Below are positions 1 through 7,006 of a stretch of DNA of 19,876 nucleotides, in pieces. Origin of the DNA: Oscillospiraceae bacterium (GTDB lineage Bacteria > Bacillota > Clostridia > Oscillospirales > Acutalibacteraceae); NCBI GenBank assembly GCA_031262125.1, contig JAISII010000012.1, positions 1 through 19,876 of the forward strand. The letters run 5' to 3'. Each line of letters starts with the position of its first letter. Position 1 is the first letter of the stretch. Position numbers and translations under genes: made by a program. The notes under the pieces were generated by a model that was given only the letters and a program-made list of their open reading frames with translations, had not been told where the DNA came from and made no database searches.

Positions 1-1877
1 GGTGCGTCGTTAACGCCGTCGCCTGTCATAGCGGTAATTTTGCCGATTTTCTTCCACATCGTAACAATTCTAACCTTATGTTCAGGTTGAACACGGGCAT
101 AAACTGAAATTGTTTTTACACGCTTTTCAAACTCTTCGTCCGACATTTTAGAAAGCTCGGCACCGGTAATAGCCTGAGATTCGTCTTGCAAAATGCCAAG
201 CTCTTTTGCAATGGCAATTGCGGTGTCTTTGTGGTCGCCCGTTATCATAACAGCACGAATACCGGCTTGGTTACATTCTTCAATTGCAGCTTTAACCTCG
301 GGTCTTACCGGGTCTATCATACCTACAATACCAACGAAAATAAGGTCGGTTTCTAAATCCTCGGCGGCAAAGCTTGTAGGCTTTTGCGAATAATCACGGT
401 ACGAGCAAGCAAGCACACGCAATGCACGCTGTGCCATTGATTTGTTCTCGGTTAATATTGCTTCTTTATCGGCGGCGGTAATATCGGTAATTTTACCGTC
501 TTTATAAATTTTTGTGCAGCCGGTTAAAACTTCGTCAAGCCCGCCTTTAGTATACTGGCGGAACGTGCCGTCGCCCATATCGTGCACGGTAGACATTTTT
601 TTGCGTACCGAGTCGAAAGGAGCTTCGCCCACACGGGGCTGAGCAGGCAACTCACCATTGATTTTGTCGTTAAAGTCAACCAGTGCAATTTCTGTCGGGT
701 CGCCTACATATACACCGTTTTCGTCCTTTTGAACATCGGTGCAGAGCGACATTGCGGTTGCCAAAAATTTCTCGTCGCCGTATGCGGCGGTAACTGTCAT
801 TTTGTTTTGGGTTAGGGTACCTGTTTTGTCTGAGCATATTGTTTGGGTGCAGCCCAGTGTTTCTACCGCTGTAAGGCGGCGGATTATTGAATTACGCTGG
901 CTCATACGAGAAACGCCGATGCTCAGTACGATTGTAACAACAACCACAAGCCCTTCGGGTATTGCCGCAACAGCAAGCGATACAGCCAATAATAAAGATT
1001 CTAACGCCTGCGGCAAACCAATGCTTGATAAATCAAAGCCGTTTGCCGTCATTGCGTATTTGCCGAGGCTTACGGCAAAAACCAAAACGCATATTGCAAG
1101 CACTGCAATACTGAGGAATTTTGAAAGCCCGGCAAGCTTTATTTGCAGCGGTGTTTTTTCGTCAACCCCGCTTGAGAGTATGGTAGCAATCTTGCCCATT
1201 TCGGTGTTCATACCTGTGCCGATAACCACACCTTCGCCACGACCATAGGCAATGTTTGTGCCCATATACGCCATATTAATACGGTCGCCCAAAGGCACTT
1301 CGTCGTCGGAGGTTACGGTGATAGCATCAATTTGCTTTTCAACGGGAACAGATTCCCCGGTAAGAGCAGCCTCTTCAACTTTAAGGCTTGCCGACTCAAT
1401 AATACGCATATCTGCCGGCACCGAGTCGCCCGCTTCGAGCAAAACAATATCGCCGGGTACAATATCTGCCGAATTGATTATTGCAACAACGCCGTTACGC
1501 CGCACCCGTGTTGTGGGTGCCGACAGCTTTTGCAACGCCTCGATTGATTTTTCTGCCTTGCTCTCTTGAAAAATGCCCAAGCAAGCATTAAGCACAACCA
1601 CCACGGCAATAATTACTGCGTCCACCAAGCTTTCCGACAGCTCGCCGTTTATTGCACCGCTAATAACCGAGATAAACGCCGCAATAATAAGTATTATTAC
1701 CATCGGGTCTTTAATTTGGTCCCAAATCCGCAAGATAAGCGGGCGTTTTTTTCCCTCTTCCAGCTTGTTAGGGCCGTATTTCTCCAGATTCTTTGCAACC
1801 TGTTGCGAAGTTAAGCCTTCTTTTTGACTGCCTGATGCAGCCAAAACATCTGCAACACTTTGTAAGTATTCCTTCAT
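1..1877 (-). CDS. Calcium-type P-type (P2A) cation-transporting ATPase, 5' part, runs off the window
   Basis: An ATP-driven membrane cation pump, probably Ca2+ efflux. The first 625 codons are present and the reading frame is still open at base 1. Visible in order: a cytoplasmic N-terminal segment, two membrane spans near residues 55-95, the actuator motif TGES (173-176), a hydrophobic region from about 255 that ends in the M4 ion-site motif PEGL (307-310), the phosphorylation motif DKTGT with the acceptor D350, a KGG motif at 444-446 (family consensus KGA), MITGD near 545, and the hinge TGDGVND just before the edge. The M5-M10 spans are missing because the window ends. PEGL is followed by V where many Ca2+ ATPases have P. 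The start ATG at 1875-1877 follows a GGAGG site. The domain order and PEGL motif fit PMR1/SERCA-like pumps (known family); the exact ion is inferred. Confidence 0.93.
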   Translation of the reverse strand, partial: MKEYLQSVADVLAASGSQKEGLTSQQVAKNLEKYGPNKLEEGKKRPLILRIWDQIKDPMVIILIIAAFISVISGAINGELSESLVDAVIIAVVVVLNACLGIFQESKAEKSIEALQKLSAPTTRVRRNGVVAIINSADIVPGDIVLLEAGDSVPADMRIIESASLKVEEAALTGESVPVEKQIDAITVTSDDEVPLGDRINMAYMGTNIAYGRGEGVVIGTGMNTEMGKIATILSSGVDEKTPLQIKLAGLSKFLSIAVLAICVLVFAVSLGKYAMTANGFDLSSIGLPQALESLLLAVSLAVAAIPEGLVVVVTIVLSIGVSRMSQRNSIIRRLTAVETLGCTQTICSDKTGTLTQNKMTVTAAYGDEKFLATAMSLCTDVQKDENGVYVGDPTEIALVDFNDKINGELPAQPRVGEAPFDSVRKKMSTVHDMGDGTFRQYTKGGLDEVLTGCTKIYKDGKITDITAADKEAILTENKSMAQRALRVLACSYRDYSQKPTSFAAEDLETDLIFVGIVGMIDPVRPEVKAAIEECNQAGIRAVMITGDHKDTAIAIAKELGILQDESQAITGAELSKMSDEEFEKRVKTISVYARVQPEHKVRIVTMWKKIGKITAMTGDGVNDA

Positions 1878-1961
1878 TTTCGCCTCCGATTTTCTTTTTT
1901 TGCTTTTTATTTTTTTAGTATTAGTGCTTTGGCAAAATTTAAACAAAAGCACACAATGTAT

Positions 1962-1990
1962 ATTATATAGAAAACGGCGGCAAATTACAA
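1962..1990 (-). promoter_or_regulatory. Predicted sigma-A promoter for the P-type ATPase gene
   Basis: Read on the minus strand: -35 TTGTAA (1985-1990), 17-bp spacer, -10 TATAAT (1962-1967). The A/T-rich leader to the ATG at 1877 is about 80 nt. Confidence 0.7.
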
Positions 1991-2060
1991 GGGGAATTTT
2001 CTCGTTTTGCACGCATTTTTAGGCTGTTTTTTAAAAAAGAGGACTTTACACAAACAAACA

Positions 2061-2089
2061 TTTACATATTAACAGGTTTATGTTATACT
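2061..2089 (+). promoter_or_regulatory. Predicted sigma-A promoter for the PAP2 phosphatase gene
   Basis: -35 TTTACA (2061-2066), 17-bp spacer, -10 TATACT (2084-2089) preceded by TGT, i.e. an extended -10. Confidence 0.7.
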
Positions 2090-2135
2090 TTTATATAATT
2101 GTAATATAGATAAAGTTAAAGGTATAAGGTTAACA

Positions 2136-2687
2136 ATGATACTTACCAGAATACAAACTATTGATGAACGCATTTTAGAAAAAATATCACGGATGCACTC
2201 GCCGTTTCGCAATCGGGTTATGAAAATCATAACCTCGCTTGGTAATGTTGGGTGGGTTTGGTTTTTGCTGTGCCTTGTGCTGCTTTCGCTGCCCAAATAT
2301 CGCAACGCTGGGGTTAATATAATTTTCGGGTTGCTTATAAATCAGGTTATGGGCGAGGGCATTATTAAGCATATCGTCAAGCGTACACGCCCCTGCCATT
2401 TGCTGGACGACGACGAACAAATAATAAACCGTCCAAAGCACTATTCTTTTCCTTCGGGGCATGCTGCGGCTTCGTTTGCGGTTTCGGCTGTGGTGCTTTG
2501 CACGTGCAAATGGTATGTTTTTTTGCCCGTGCTGCTGCTTGCGGCACTAATTGCATTTTCTCGGATGTATTTGCGTGTGCATTACCTTACCGATGTTTTG
2601 TGCGGTGCTATTTTGGGTTTTCTTTGCGGGCTTGCATCTGTTGCGTTGTATCAAAACTTTTTGCAAAGCACGTTTAATTTTAGTTAG
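2136..2687 (+). CDS. PAP2-family membrane phosphatase (undecaprenyl-diphosphatase / PgpB-BcrC type)
   Basis: An integral membrane lipid-phosphate phosphatase of 183 residues. All three PAP2 signature motifs are present: KX6RP (K79, R86, P87), PSGH (106-109) and SRX5HX3D (S142, R143, H149, D153). H149 is the expected phosphoenzyme nucleophile and H109 the acid. Hydrophobic segments lie at about 38-52, 60-76, 112-137 and 155-172. Bacterial relatives recycle undecaprenyl pyrophosphate for cell wall synthesis or dephosphorylate phosphatidylglycerophosphate; the sequence alone does not decide which. The gene has its own promoter upstream and a hairpin terminator downstream, so it is probably monocistronic. 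It ends with TAG immediately followed by TAA. Confidence 0.9.
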   Translation: MILTRIQTIDERILEKISRMHSPFRNRVMKIITSLGNVGWVWFLLCLVLLSLPKYRNAGVNIIFGLLINQVMGEGIIKHIVKRTRPCHLLDDDEQIINRPKHYSFPSGHAAASFAVSAVVLCTCKWYVFLPVLLLAALIAFSRMYLRVHYLTDVLCGAILGFLCGLASVALYQNFLQSTFNFS

Positions 2688-2709
2688 TAATTTTCTTAAT
2701 AAATATAAA

Positions 2710-2738
2710 AGAGCCGGAACTATTCCGGCTCTTTTTTT
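2710..2738 (+). terminator. Rho-independent terminator after the PAP2 gene
   Basis: A perfect stem of A plus GAGCCGGAA with its complement, a CTA loop at 2720-2722, followed by a run of T. Confidence 0.9.
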
Positions 2739-2831
2739 AAAATGAGTTTAATCTTTGGGTTTAATAAAAAAGTTTTTCGCAAAATATCATGGTGGCAGAG
2801 CAACAGCACCACACATCGGGTGGTTTGTTAC

Positions 2832-3011
2832 CTATTCATAAAACTCTTCGCCTACAATTTTTCCAAACTCGGCTTCGTACTGAGAAATACACTGCTCGAC
2901 TAAAAATTCAATTTGAGAATTAATAGACCGTTTTTGTTTTTTGCTGATAGCAGTAATTTTGCTTAGATTTTCAGATGTTAATCTTAGGGTTGTTTGTATT
3001 TTGTCGGGCAT
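2832..3011 (-). CDS. Small ribbon-helix-helix (Arc/MetJ-like) DNA-binding protein
   Basis: A 59-residue protein that begins MPDKIQTTLRLTSENLSKI and continues through a basic turn (KKQKRS) into a helix INSQIEFLVEQCISQY. The alternating TLRLT strand, the first helix, and the N/S-capped second helix ending before an acidic tail are the pattern of Arc-type RHH dimers, which bind operators through the N-terminal beta-ribbon. The ATG at 3009-3011 follows a GGAGAG ribosome site. No toxin partner is visible beside it: the next gene on this strand upstream is nth, about 170 bp away. It may be an orphan regulator or an antitoxin relic. The fold call is by pattern only; the target is unknown. Confidence 0.72.
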   Translation of the reverse strand: MPDKIQTTLRLTSENLSKITAISKKQKRSINSQIEFLVEQCISQYEAEFGKIVGEEFYE

Positions 3012-3179
3012 TGATTTTCTCTCCTATTCTAAATAGTACCTCAAATATAACAATAAACCTTAACGGAATAATTTCCGTGCGGTATTGTTGCAAATTAAAT
3101 CTTTTATATTCAAATAATAACAGAAAAGAAAAAACATTTCCACCGCCAGCGTGATATCGTATTGATATCTAAAGCGGGT

Positions 3180-3812
3180 TTATATTACCTTTTTGCAAAA
3201 ATTTTTCATACAACAACTGTTGCAAACGGGTTTTTGTGCTTTGCAAACTGCACGCCCATGCAACACAAGCCTGTGGCAAAAGTCGTTTGATTCTTCCGGC
3301 GGCAAAAGTTCCTTTAGTGCAAACTCGATTTTTGTGGCATCCTTTAAATTATGTAAGCCAAGCCGTCGGGTTAGCCTAATACAATGTGTGTCTACCACTA
3401 CCGAAGGTTTTTTAAAAATATCGCCTAAAATAAGGTTGGCTGTTTTTCGCCCAATACCGGGTAGCTTGGTCAGTTCTTCAATCGTGTCGGGCACAATAGA
3501 ATTATACTGTTCATTAAGCATTTTGGCAATATTAATTATATCACGTGCTTTTGTTTTATAAAGCCCGCAAGTTTTAATAAGCTCTTCCATTTCCTCAACT
3601 GTTGCAGTTGCACAGGTTTGCGGCGTGCCAAAGCGTGCAAACAACGCAGGGGTTACCATATTAACCCGCTTGTCGGTGCATTGTGCCGCCAGCCGTGTGG
3701 CAACAAGCAACCGGAAGGCATCGGGGTACACCAGCGAACATATGGCATCGGGGTATTCGGCTTTAAGTGCAGCTACTGCCAACAGTGCAATTTGTTTTTT
3801 TGAGTTTTCCAT
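3180..3812 (-). CDS. nth: Endonuclease III (DNA glycosylase/AP lyase)
   Basis: Removes oxidised pyrimidines from DNA and cleaves the abasic site (base excision repair). The protein has 210 residues, the usual family length. The substrate-pocket region reads AAQCTDKRVN (42-51). The helix-hairpin-helix is LPGIGRKTA with the catalytic Lys K123, and the catalytic Asp is D141 in VVVDTHC. The C-terminal [4Fe-4S] loop is intact: C190-x6-C197-x2-C200-x5-C206. The ATG at 3810-3812 has an AAGGA-type ribosome site. It is divergent from the HAD hydrolase gene, whose -35 box begins at the base after this start codon, so the two 5' ends share regulatory DNA. Confidence 0.96.
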   Translation of the reverse strand: MENSKKQIALLAVAALKAEYPDAICSLVYPDAFRLLVATRLAAQCTDKRVNMVTPALFARFGTPQTCATATVEEMEELIKTCGLYKTKARDIINIAKMLNEQYNSIVPDTIEELTKLPGIGRKTANLILGDIFKKPSVVVDTHCIRLTRRLGLHNLKDATKIEFALKELLPPEESNDFCHRLVLHGRAVCKAQKPVCNSCCMKNFCKKVI

Positions 3813-3841
3813 TTGATTTTCCTTATGTTATGATTTATAAT
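3813..3841 (+). promoter_or_regulatory. Predicted sigma-A promoter for the HAD hydrolase gene
   Basis: TTGATT (3813-3818), 17-bp spacer, TATAAT (3836-3841). It overlaps the leader and ribosome site of the divergent nth gene. Confidence 0.75.
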
Positions 3842-3878
3842 AGTAAAAAACAAGTTTATAAAACAGGGGAGAACCGAT

Positions 3879-4613
3879 ATGTATAAGAACTATATTTTTG
3901 ACCTTTACGGAACGCTGATAGATATTAACACCGACGAGGGCAGCTATGAGCTGTTTGAAAAAATATCGTTTTTAATGTGCTATAGGGGTGCGGTTTATGA
4001 GCCGACAAACCTGCGGGACAGATATTATGCACTTATTAAAACCGAGCAGAAAAAAATGCAAAAAAAACACCCCGATTATAAATTTGTTGATGTTCATATT
4101 GAGCAGGTTTTTAAGAAGCTTTATAAAGACAAAGGCGTTATAATAACTGATGATGATGCGGCAGCAATTATGGCTGCTTTTCGCTCTTTTTGCACAAAAT
4201 ACATCAAGCTTTACGACGGCGTTACCGACCTGCTGGATGAACTAAAAAAGCGTGGGAAGAAAATATATCTTCTTTCCAACGCTCAAAGGAATTTTACGTG
4301 GGGCGAAATTGTTATGACCGGGTTAGAGAAACGGTTTGACGGAATTTTAATCAGTTCTGACGAAGAAGTCAGCAAGCCCGACCCGAAGTTTTATGACATT
4401 TTGTTTAAGCGTTATGGTCTTAAAAAAAGCGAATCGATTATGATAGGCAACGACAGTGTTACCGATATTTTAGGTGCTAAAAATTACGGAATAGACAGTT
4501 TGTATATTCACCAAAGCATTTCGCCGCCCATCACCGAACCTTTGCAGAGTAAATATAAGGTTTTAGACGGAGATGTGTTTAAGATTAAGGGCTTGGTTTT
4601 GGGTAAAGAATAG
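3879..4613 (+). CDS. HAD-superfamily hydrolase with DxYGT motif I
   Basis: A soluble 244-residue HAD hydrolase with an alpha-helical C1-type cap at about 20-110. Motif I is FDLYGTLID, with the nucleophile D8; motif II is S133 in LLSNAQ; motif III is K166 in SKPDPKFY; motif IV is GNDSVTDI (190-197). The usual general acid two residues after the nucleophile is Tyr (Y10) rather than Asp. DxYGT is also typical of L-2-haloacid dehalogenases, but many Firmicute HAD proteins annotated as nucleotidase- or phosphoglycolate-phosphatase-like carry it too, so the substrate is undetermined. A GGGGAG ribosome site precedes the ATG. The gene ends with TAG and is followed by hairpin repeats that may terminate it. 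Confidence 0.88.
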   Translation: MYKNYIFDLYGTLIDINTDEGSYELFEKISFLMCYRGAVYEPTNLRDRYYALIKTEQKKMQKKHPDYKFVDVHIEQVFKKLYKDKGVIITDDDAAAIMAAFRSFCTKYIKLYDGVTDLLDELKKRGKKIYLLSNAQRNFTWGEIVMTGLEKRFDGILISSDEEVSKPDPKFYDILFKRYGLKKSESIMIGNDSVTDILGAKNYGIDSLYIHQSISPPITEPLQSKYKVLDGDVFKIKGLVLGKE

Positions 4614-4621
4614 TTTTTATA

Positions 4622-4666
4622 GAAACCACCCCGACCATTAAATATAAATTTCTATTTAAATTTAAT
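4622..4666 (+). repeat. Partial copy of modular repeat A (box 1 plus A/T hairpin)
   Basis: Starts with the box AAACCACCCCG found in the other A copies (4688, 5888 and, inverted, 6092). It is followed by a 13-bp hairpin (4637-4649 with 4654-4666, one mismatch, loop TTCT) whose sequence is unrelated to the hairpins in the other copies. The second conserved box is absent. Confidence 0.6.
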
Positions 4667-4687
4667 TAGTAGAAAAATTCTTGCACA

Positions 4688-4745
4688 CAAACCACCCCGT
4701 CTTCGCTAAAGCGAATCCACCCCTCCTCGGAGGGGGACTTTTTCA
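4688..4745 (+). repeat. Modular hairpin repeat, type A, copy 1
   Basis: Order: box 1 AAACCACCCCGTC, small hairpin TTCGC-TAAA-GCGAA, box 2 CCACCCCTCC continuing into a CCCCTCC/GGAGGGG palindrome, then ACTTTTT. It is nearly identical to the copy at 5888-5942. The G/C palindrome plus T-run could terminate transcription of the upstream HAD gene. Confidence 0.8.
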
Positions 4746-4816
4746 GCTCTCTTTTTGAGTGTGCCTTAAAGCCTCCCACACCAGATGTTAGAAAGCAGAA
4801 GTTAGAGGTTAGATAT

Positions 4817-4969
4817 AGCGGCGTAGCCGCTGCTTGCAAAATGTTTCATTTTGCAAAGAGGAGCAACCAACCGTAAAGCGTAGCTTTTTGCACAAGGTGC
4901 AAAAACAAGCTCAAAAGGGCGAGTTGCGACGAGGAGGTGGCAGGCGTTAGCCTTGACGGAAGGAGAAAA
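4817..4969 (+). repeat. Hairpin array ending in a type B repeat copy, 3' of folD
   Basis: Noncoding DNA between the convergent HAD and folD genes. Successive inverted repeats: AGCGGC-GTA-GCCGCT (4817-4831), TTGCAAAATG with its complement (4834-4856), AAAGC-GTA-GCTTT (4875-4887) and TTTTTGCAC with its complement (4885-4905). The last two share three bases and are mutually exclusive in part. At 4934-4969 there is a type B copy: GGAGGTGG, a hairpin, then GACGGAAGGAGAAAA, also found at 8355-8390. Together with the A copies, this accounts for most of the 365-bp space between the two genes; no ORF with a ribosome site is seen. Confidence 0.7.
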
Positions 4970-4978
4970 AATAGAATT

Positions 4979-5821
4979 TTACTTCTGTATCAAAGCCGCT
5001 TTAAGGGTGTTCTTCATAAGCATTGCAATCGTCATTGGTCCAACTCCGCCGGGCACGGGCGTTATATAAGAGGTTTTTTCGGCAACATCGGCAAAGTCAA
5101 CATCGCCGCAAAGCTTGCCGTTTTCGTCCCTGTTCATACCAACGTCAACAACAACCGCACCATCTTTAACCATATCTGCGGTAACAAACTTTGCTCTGCC
5201 CACAGCCGATACTAAAATGTCGGCTGTTTTTGTTATTTCTGCAATGTTTTTTGTGCGGCTGTGGCAAATGGTTACGGTGCCGTTTTGGTGCAGCAGCAGC
5301 ATAGACATAGGTTTGCCCACAATGTTGCTCCGCCCGATTACAACGCAGTTTTTGCCGTTTATTTCAATATCATACGCTTTAAGCAGTTCCATAACACCTG
5401 CGGGGGTGCAGGGCAAAAAGTCATAATCACCAATCATAATTTTGCCCACGTTAACCGGGTGAAAAGCGTCTACGTCTTTTTCGGGCTTGATGGTATCGGT
5501 AATTAGTTTTTCGTCCAAATGCTTTGGCAACGGCAGCTGAACCAAAATGCCGTTTACCGTCGGGTCGTCGTTAAGCTTGTTTACCAAAGCAAGCAGCTCG
5601 TCTTGCGTGGTTGTTGCGTCCAGTGCGAATTCGATTGATTTATAGCCGATTTCGGCACATGCCTTTTTTTTGTTGTTAACATAGACTCTGGAGGCTTGGT
5701 CGTCGCCGACTATAACCACAGCCAAAGTTATTTCGGTTCCGTTTTCTTTAAGCTTTTGTGCCTGCACAGCCAAGTCTTGCCTAACCTGTGCCGAGATTTT
5801 TTTACCGTCGATTAAAGTCAT
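4979..5821 (-). CDS. folD: FolD: methylenetetrahydrofolate dehydrogenase / methenyltetrahydrofolate cyclohydrolase
   Basis: A bifunctional cytoplasmic one-carbon enzyme that interconverts 5,10-methylene-, 5,10-methenyl- and 10-formyl-tetrahydrofolate using NADP+. The protein has 280 residues, normal length. Visible signatures: YVNNKKKAC (47-55), with Y47 and the catalytic Lys K51; QLPLPKHL; the Rossmann/NADP motif VIGRSNIVGKPMS; and the C-terminal PVPGGVGPMT. The ATG at 5819-5821 follows AGGAG. It is the last gene of the minus-strand run yfmF-yfmH-lgt-folD, but about 240 bp with two hairpin repeats separate it from lgt, so it may have its own promoter. The stop codon lies ten bases beyond the end of a type B repeat. 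Confidence 0.97.
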   Translation of the reverse strand: MTLIDGKKISAQVRQDLAVQAQKLKENGTEITLAVVIVGDDQASRVYVNNKKKACAEIGYKSIEFALDATTTQDELLALVNKLNDDPTVNGILVQLPLPKHLDEKLITDTIKPEKDVDAFHPVNVGKIMIGDYDFLPCTPAGVMELLKAYDIEINGKNCVVIGRSNIVGKPMSMLLLHQNGTVTICHSRTKNIAEITKTADILVSAVGRAKFVTADMVKDGAVVVDVGMNRDENGKLCGDVDFADVAEKTSYITPVPGGVGPMTIAMLMKNTLKAALIQK

Positions 5822-5887
5822 TTTTTAGTTCTCCTGTTTTTGTATTTTATCTATATAAAGAATTTAGTTGTTTTTAAAATTTTGCCC

Positions 5888-5942
5888 AAAACCACCCCGT
5901 CTTCGCTAAAGCGAATCCACCCCTCCACGGAGGGGAATTTTT
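5888..5942 (+). repeat. Modular hairpin repeat, type A, copy 2
   Basis: Nearly the same as the copy at 4688: box 1 AAACCACCCCGTC, hairpin TTCGC-TAAA-GCGAA, box 2, palindrome CCCCTCCACGGAGGGG, then AATTTTT. It lies between folD and lgt. Confidence 0.8.
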
Positions 5943-6030
5943 CTGCATTACCGAGACTTTGGGTTGGTCGGTTGGCTCTTTTTTGATTTATTCCTTGCGG
6001 TTTGTATTTGGTTTATTGTTTATGCTAATA

Positions 6031-6092
6031 TTCCCCTCCGGGGAGGGGTGGTTCAACACTTATGAAATGAGTGTTGAGACGGGGTGGTTTCC
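6031..6092 (-). repeat. Modular hairpin repeat, type A, inverted copy 3 with a different hairpin
   Basis: Read on the minus strand it has the same box 1 (AAACCACCCCGTC) and box 2/palindrome (CCACCCCTCCCCGGAGGGG) as copies 1 and 2. Between them sits another hairpin: an 8-bp stem TCAACACT/AGTGTTGA (6070-6077 with 6053-6060) and a 9-nt loop. The lgt reading frame runs into this copy and stops inside its hairpin. Confidence 0.8.
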
Positions 6093-6893
6093 AACTTCAT
6101 AAAACTCATCTTTGCGTTTTCTAAAATAAACAATAAGTGCAGCACCAACAACGGCAAGCAAAGCCGATAATAACTGAGAAACCCTGATTCCGCTGCCGAA
6201 CAAATACAAACTGTCGGTTCGCAAGCCCTCTACAAATGTACGCTCGAACCCGTACCAAACCAAATACCACAAAAAAACTTCCCCACGGTAGTATTGGAGT
6301 TTTTTGCGTAAAAAATGGAACAGCACAAACCCCAATGCACACCAAAGCGATTCGTACAAAAAGCAGGGGTGCACGGCAATACCGTTTGTGTTTTCGCTAA
6401 TCATACCCCATGGCAAATTGGTGGGCGAGCCAAAAGCCTCTTGATTAAAAAAGTTGCCCCAACGCCCCAACGCCTGCCCGATTAAAAAGCCCATAACTGC
6501 AATATCCAGCAGTGCGGGGATGTTCATTTTGTGGAGCTTTGCAATGGCAATTCCTCCCAAAAGCCCGCCGATAATTCCGCCGTAAATTGCCAAGCCGCCC
6601 TCGTTTATGTATAAAATTTCGATGGGGTTGTCGGCATAAAGCGAAAAATTAAAAACAACATAATACAGCCTCGCACCAATAATCCCGCTGACTATGCCGA
6701 CCAAAGCACAGTCAATAAGCTTGTTGTTATCAACGTCGTATTTTTTGGAGTTAAACCAAGCATACAAAACCGCCAAAAGCAGCCCAAGGCAAATAACAAC
6801 GCCATACCAGCGTACCTCAAAACCGCCCAAGCTGAAAGCCACAGGGTTTACGGGGAGGTTAGCATCCCACCCGTTAAACGAAACATGATACAT
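6060..6893 (-). CDS. lgt: Prolipoprotein diacylglyceryl transferase
   Basis: Transfers diacylglycerol from phosphatidylglycerol to the lipobox cysteine of prelipoproteins, the first step of lipoprotein maturation in the cytoplasmic membrane. With the ATG at 6891-6893 the protein has 277 residues, several hydrophobic spans, the Lgt signature GRWGNFFNQE (143-152, R144), HPCFLYES (175-182) and YGFERTFVEGLR (214-225, with R218 and R225). The position equivalent to E. coli H103 appears to be Tyr (LAIYGG). I prefer this ATG, with AAGGA upstream, to a TTG start at 6998 that would add 35 residues unlike Lgt N-termini. The last ten residues (268-277) and the stop are encoded by an inserted repeat, so the native tail was replaced. 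It lies downstream of the yfmF/yfmH pair. Confidence 0.95.
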   Translation of the reverse strand: MYHVSFNGWDANLPVNPVAFSLGGFEVRWYGVVICLGLLLAVLYAWFNSKKYDVDNNKLIDCALVGIVSGIIGARLYYVVFNFSLYADNPIEILYINEGGLAIYGGIIGGLLGGIAIAKLHKMNIPALLDIAVMGFLIGQALGRWGNFFNQEAFGSPTNLPWGMISENTNGIAVHPCFLYESLWCALGFVLFHFLRKKLQYYRGEVFLWYLVWYGFERTFVEGLRTDSLYLFGSGIRVSQLLSALLAVVGAALIVYFRKRKDEFYEVGNHPVSTLIS

Positions 6894-7006
6894 TTGTATA
6901 ATCCTTTTTAGTAAGTATAGTAAGTATGAATTTTCGGAATAGGTACCCTCTTTAAAAACGTGAGGGTTCGGGATATACCCTGAAAAGGGCAAGTGCAAGA
7001 GAAAAA

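Noticed and set aside
739..1248. Plus-strand 169-residue frame in the ATPase region
   Set aside because: It lies wholly opposite the well-conserved ATPase frame and shows no motifs or ribosome site; other long plus-strand frames in 193-1827 are rejected for the same reason.
3151..3170. Palindromic GATATC pair downstream of nth as an operator
   Set aside because: Two TGATATC words 4 bp apart lie 3' of nth, not near a promoter; this is too little evidence for a site.
6894..6998. N-terminal 35-residue extension of Lgt from a TTG codon
   Set aside because: The extension is unlike Lgt N-termini, and the ATG at 6891-6893 has a ribosome site and begins the family-like sequence.
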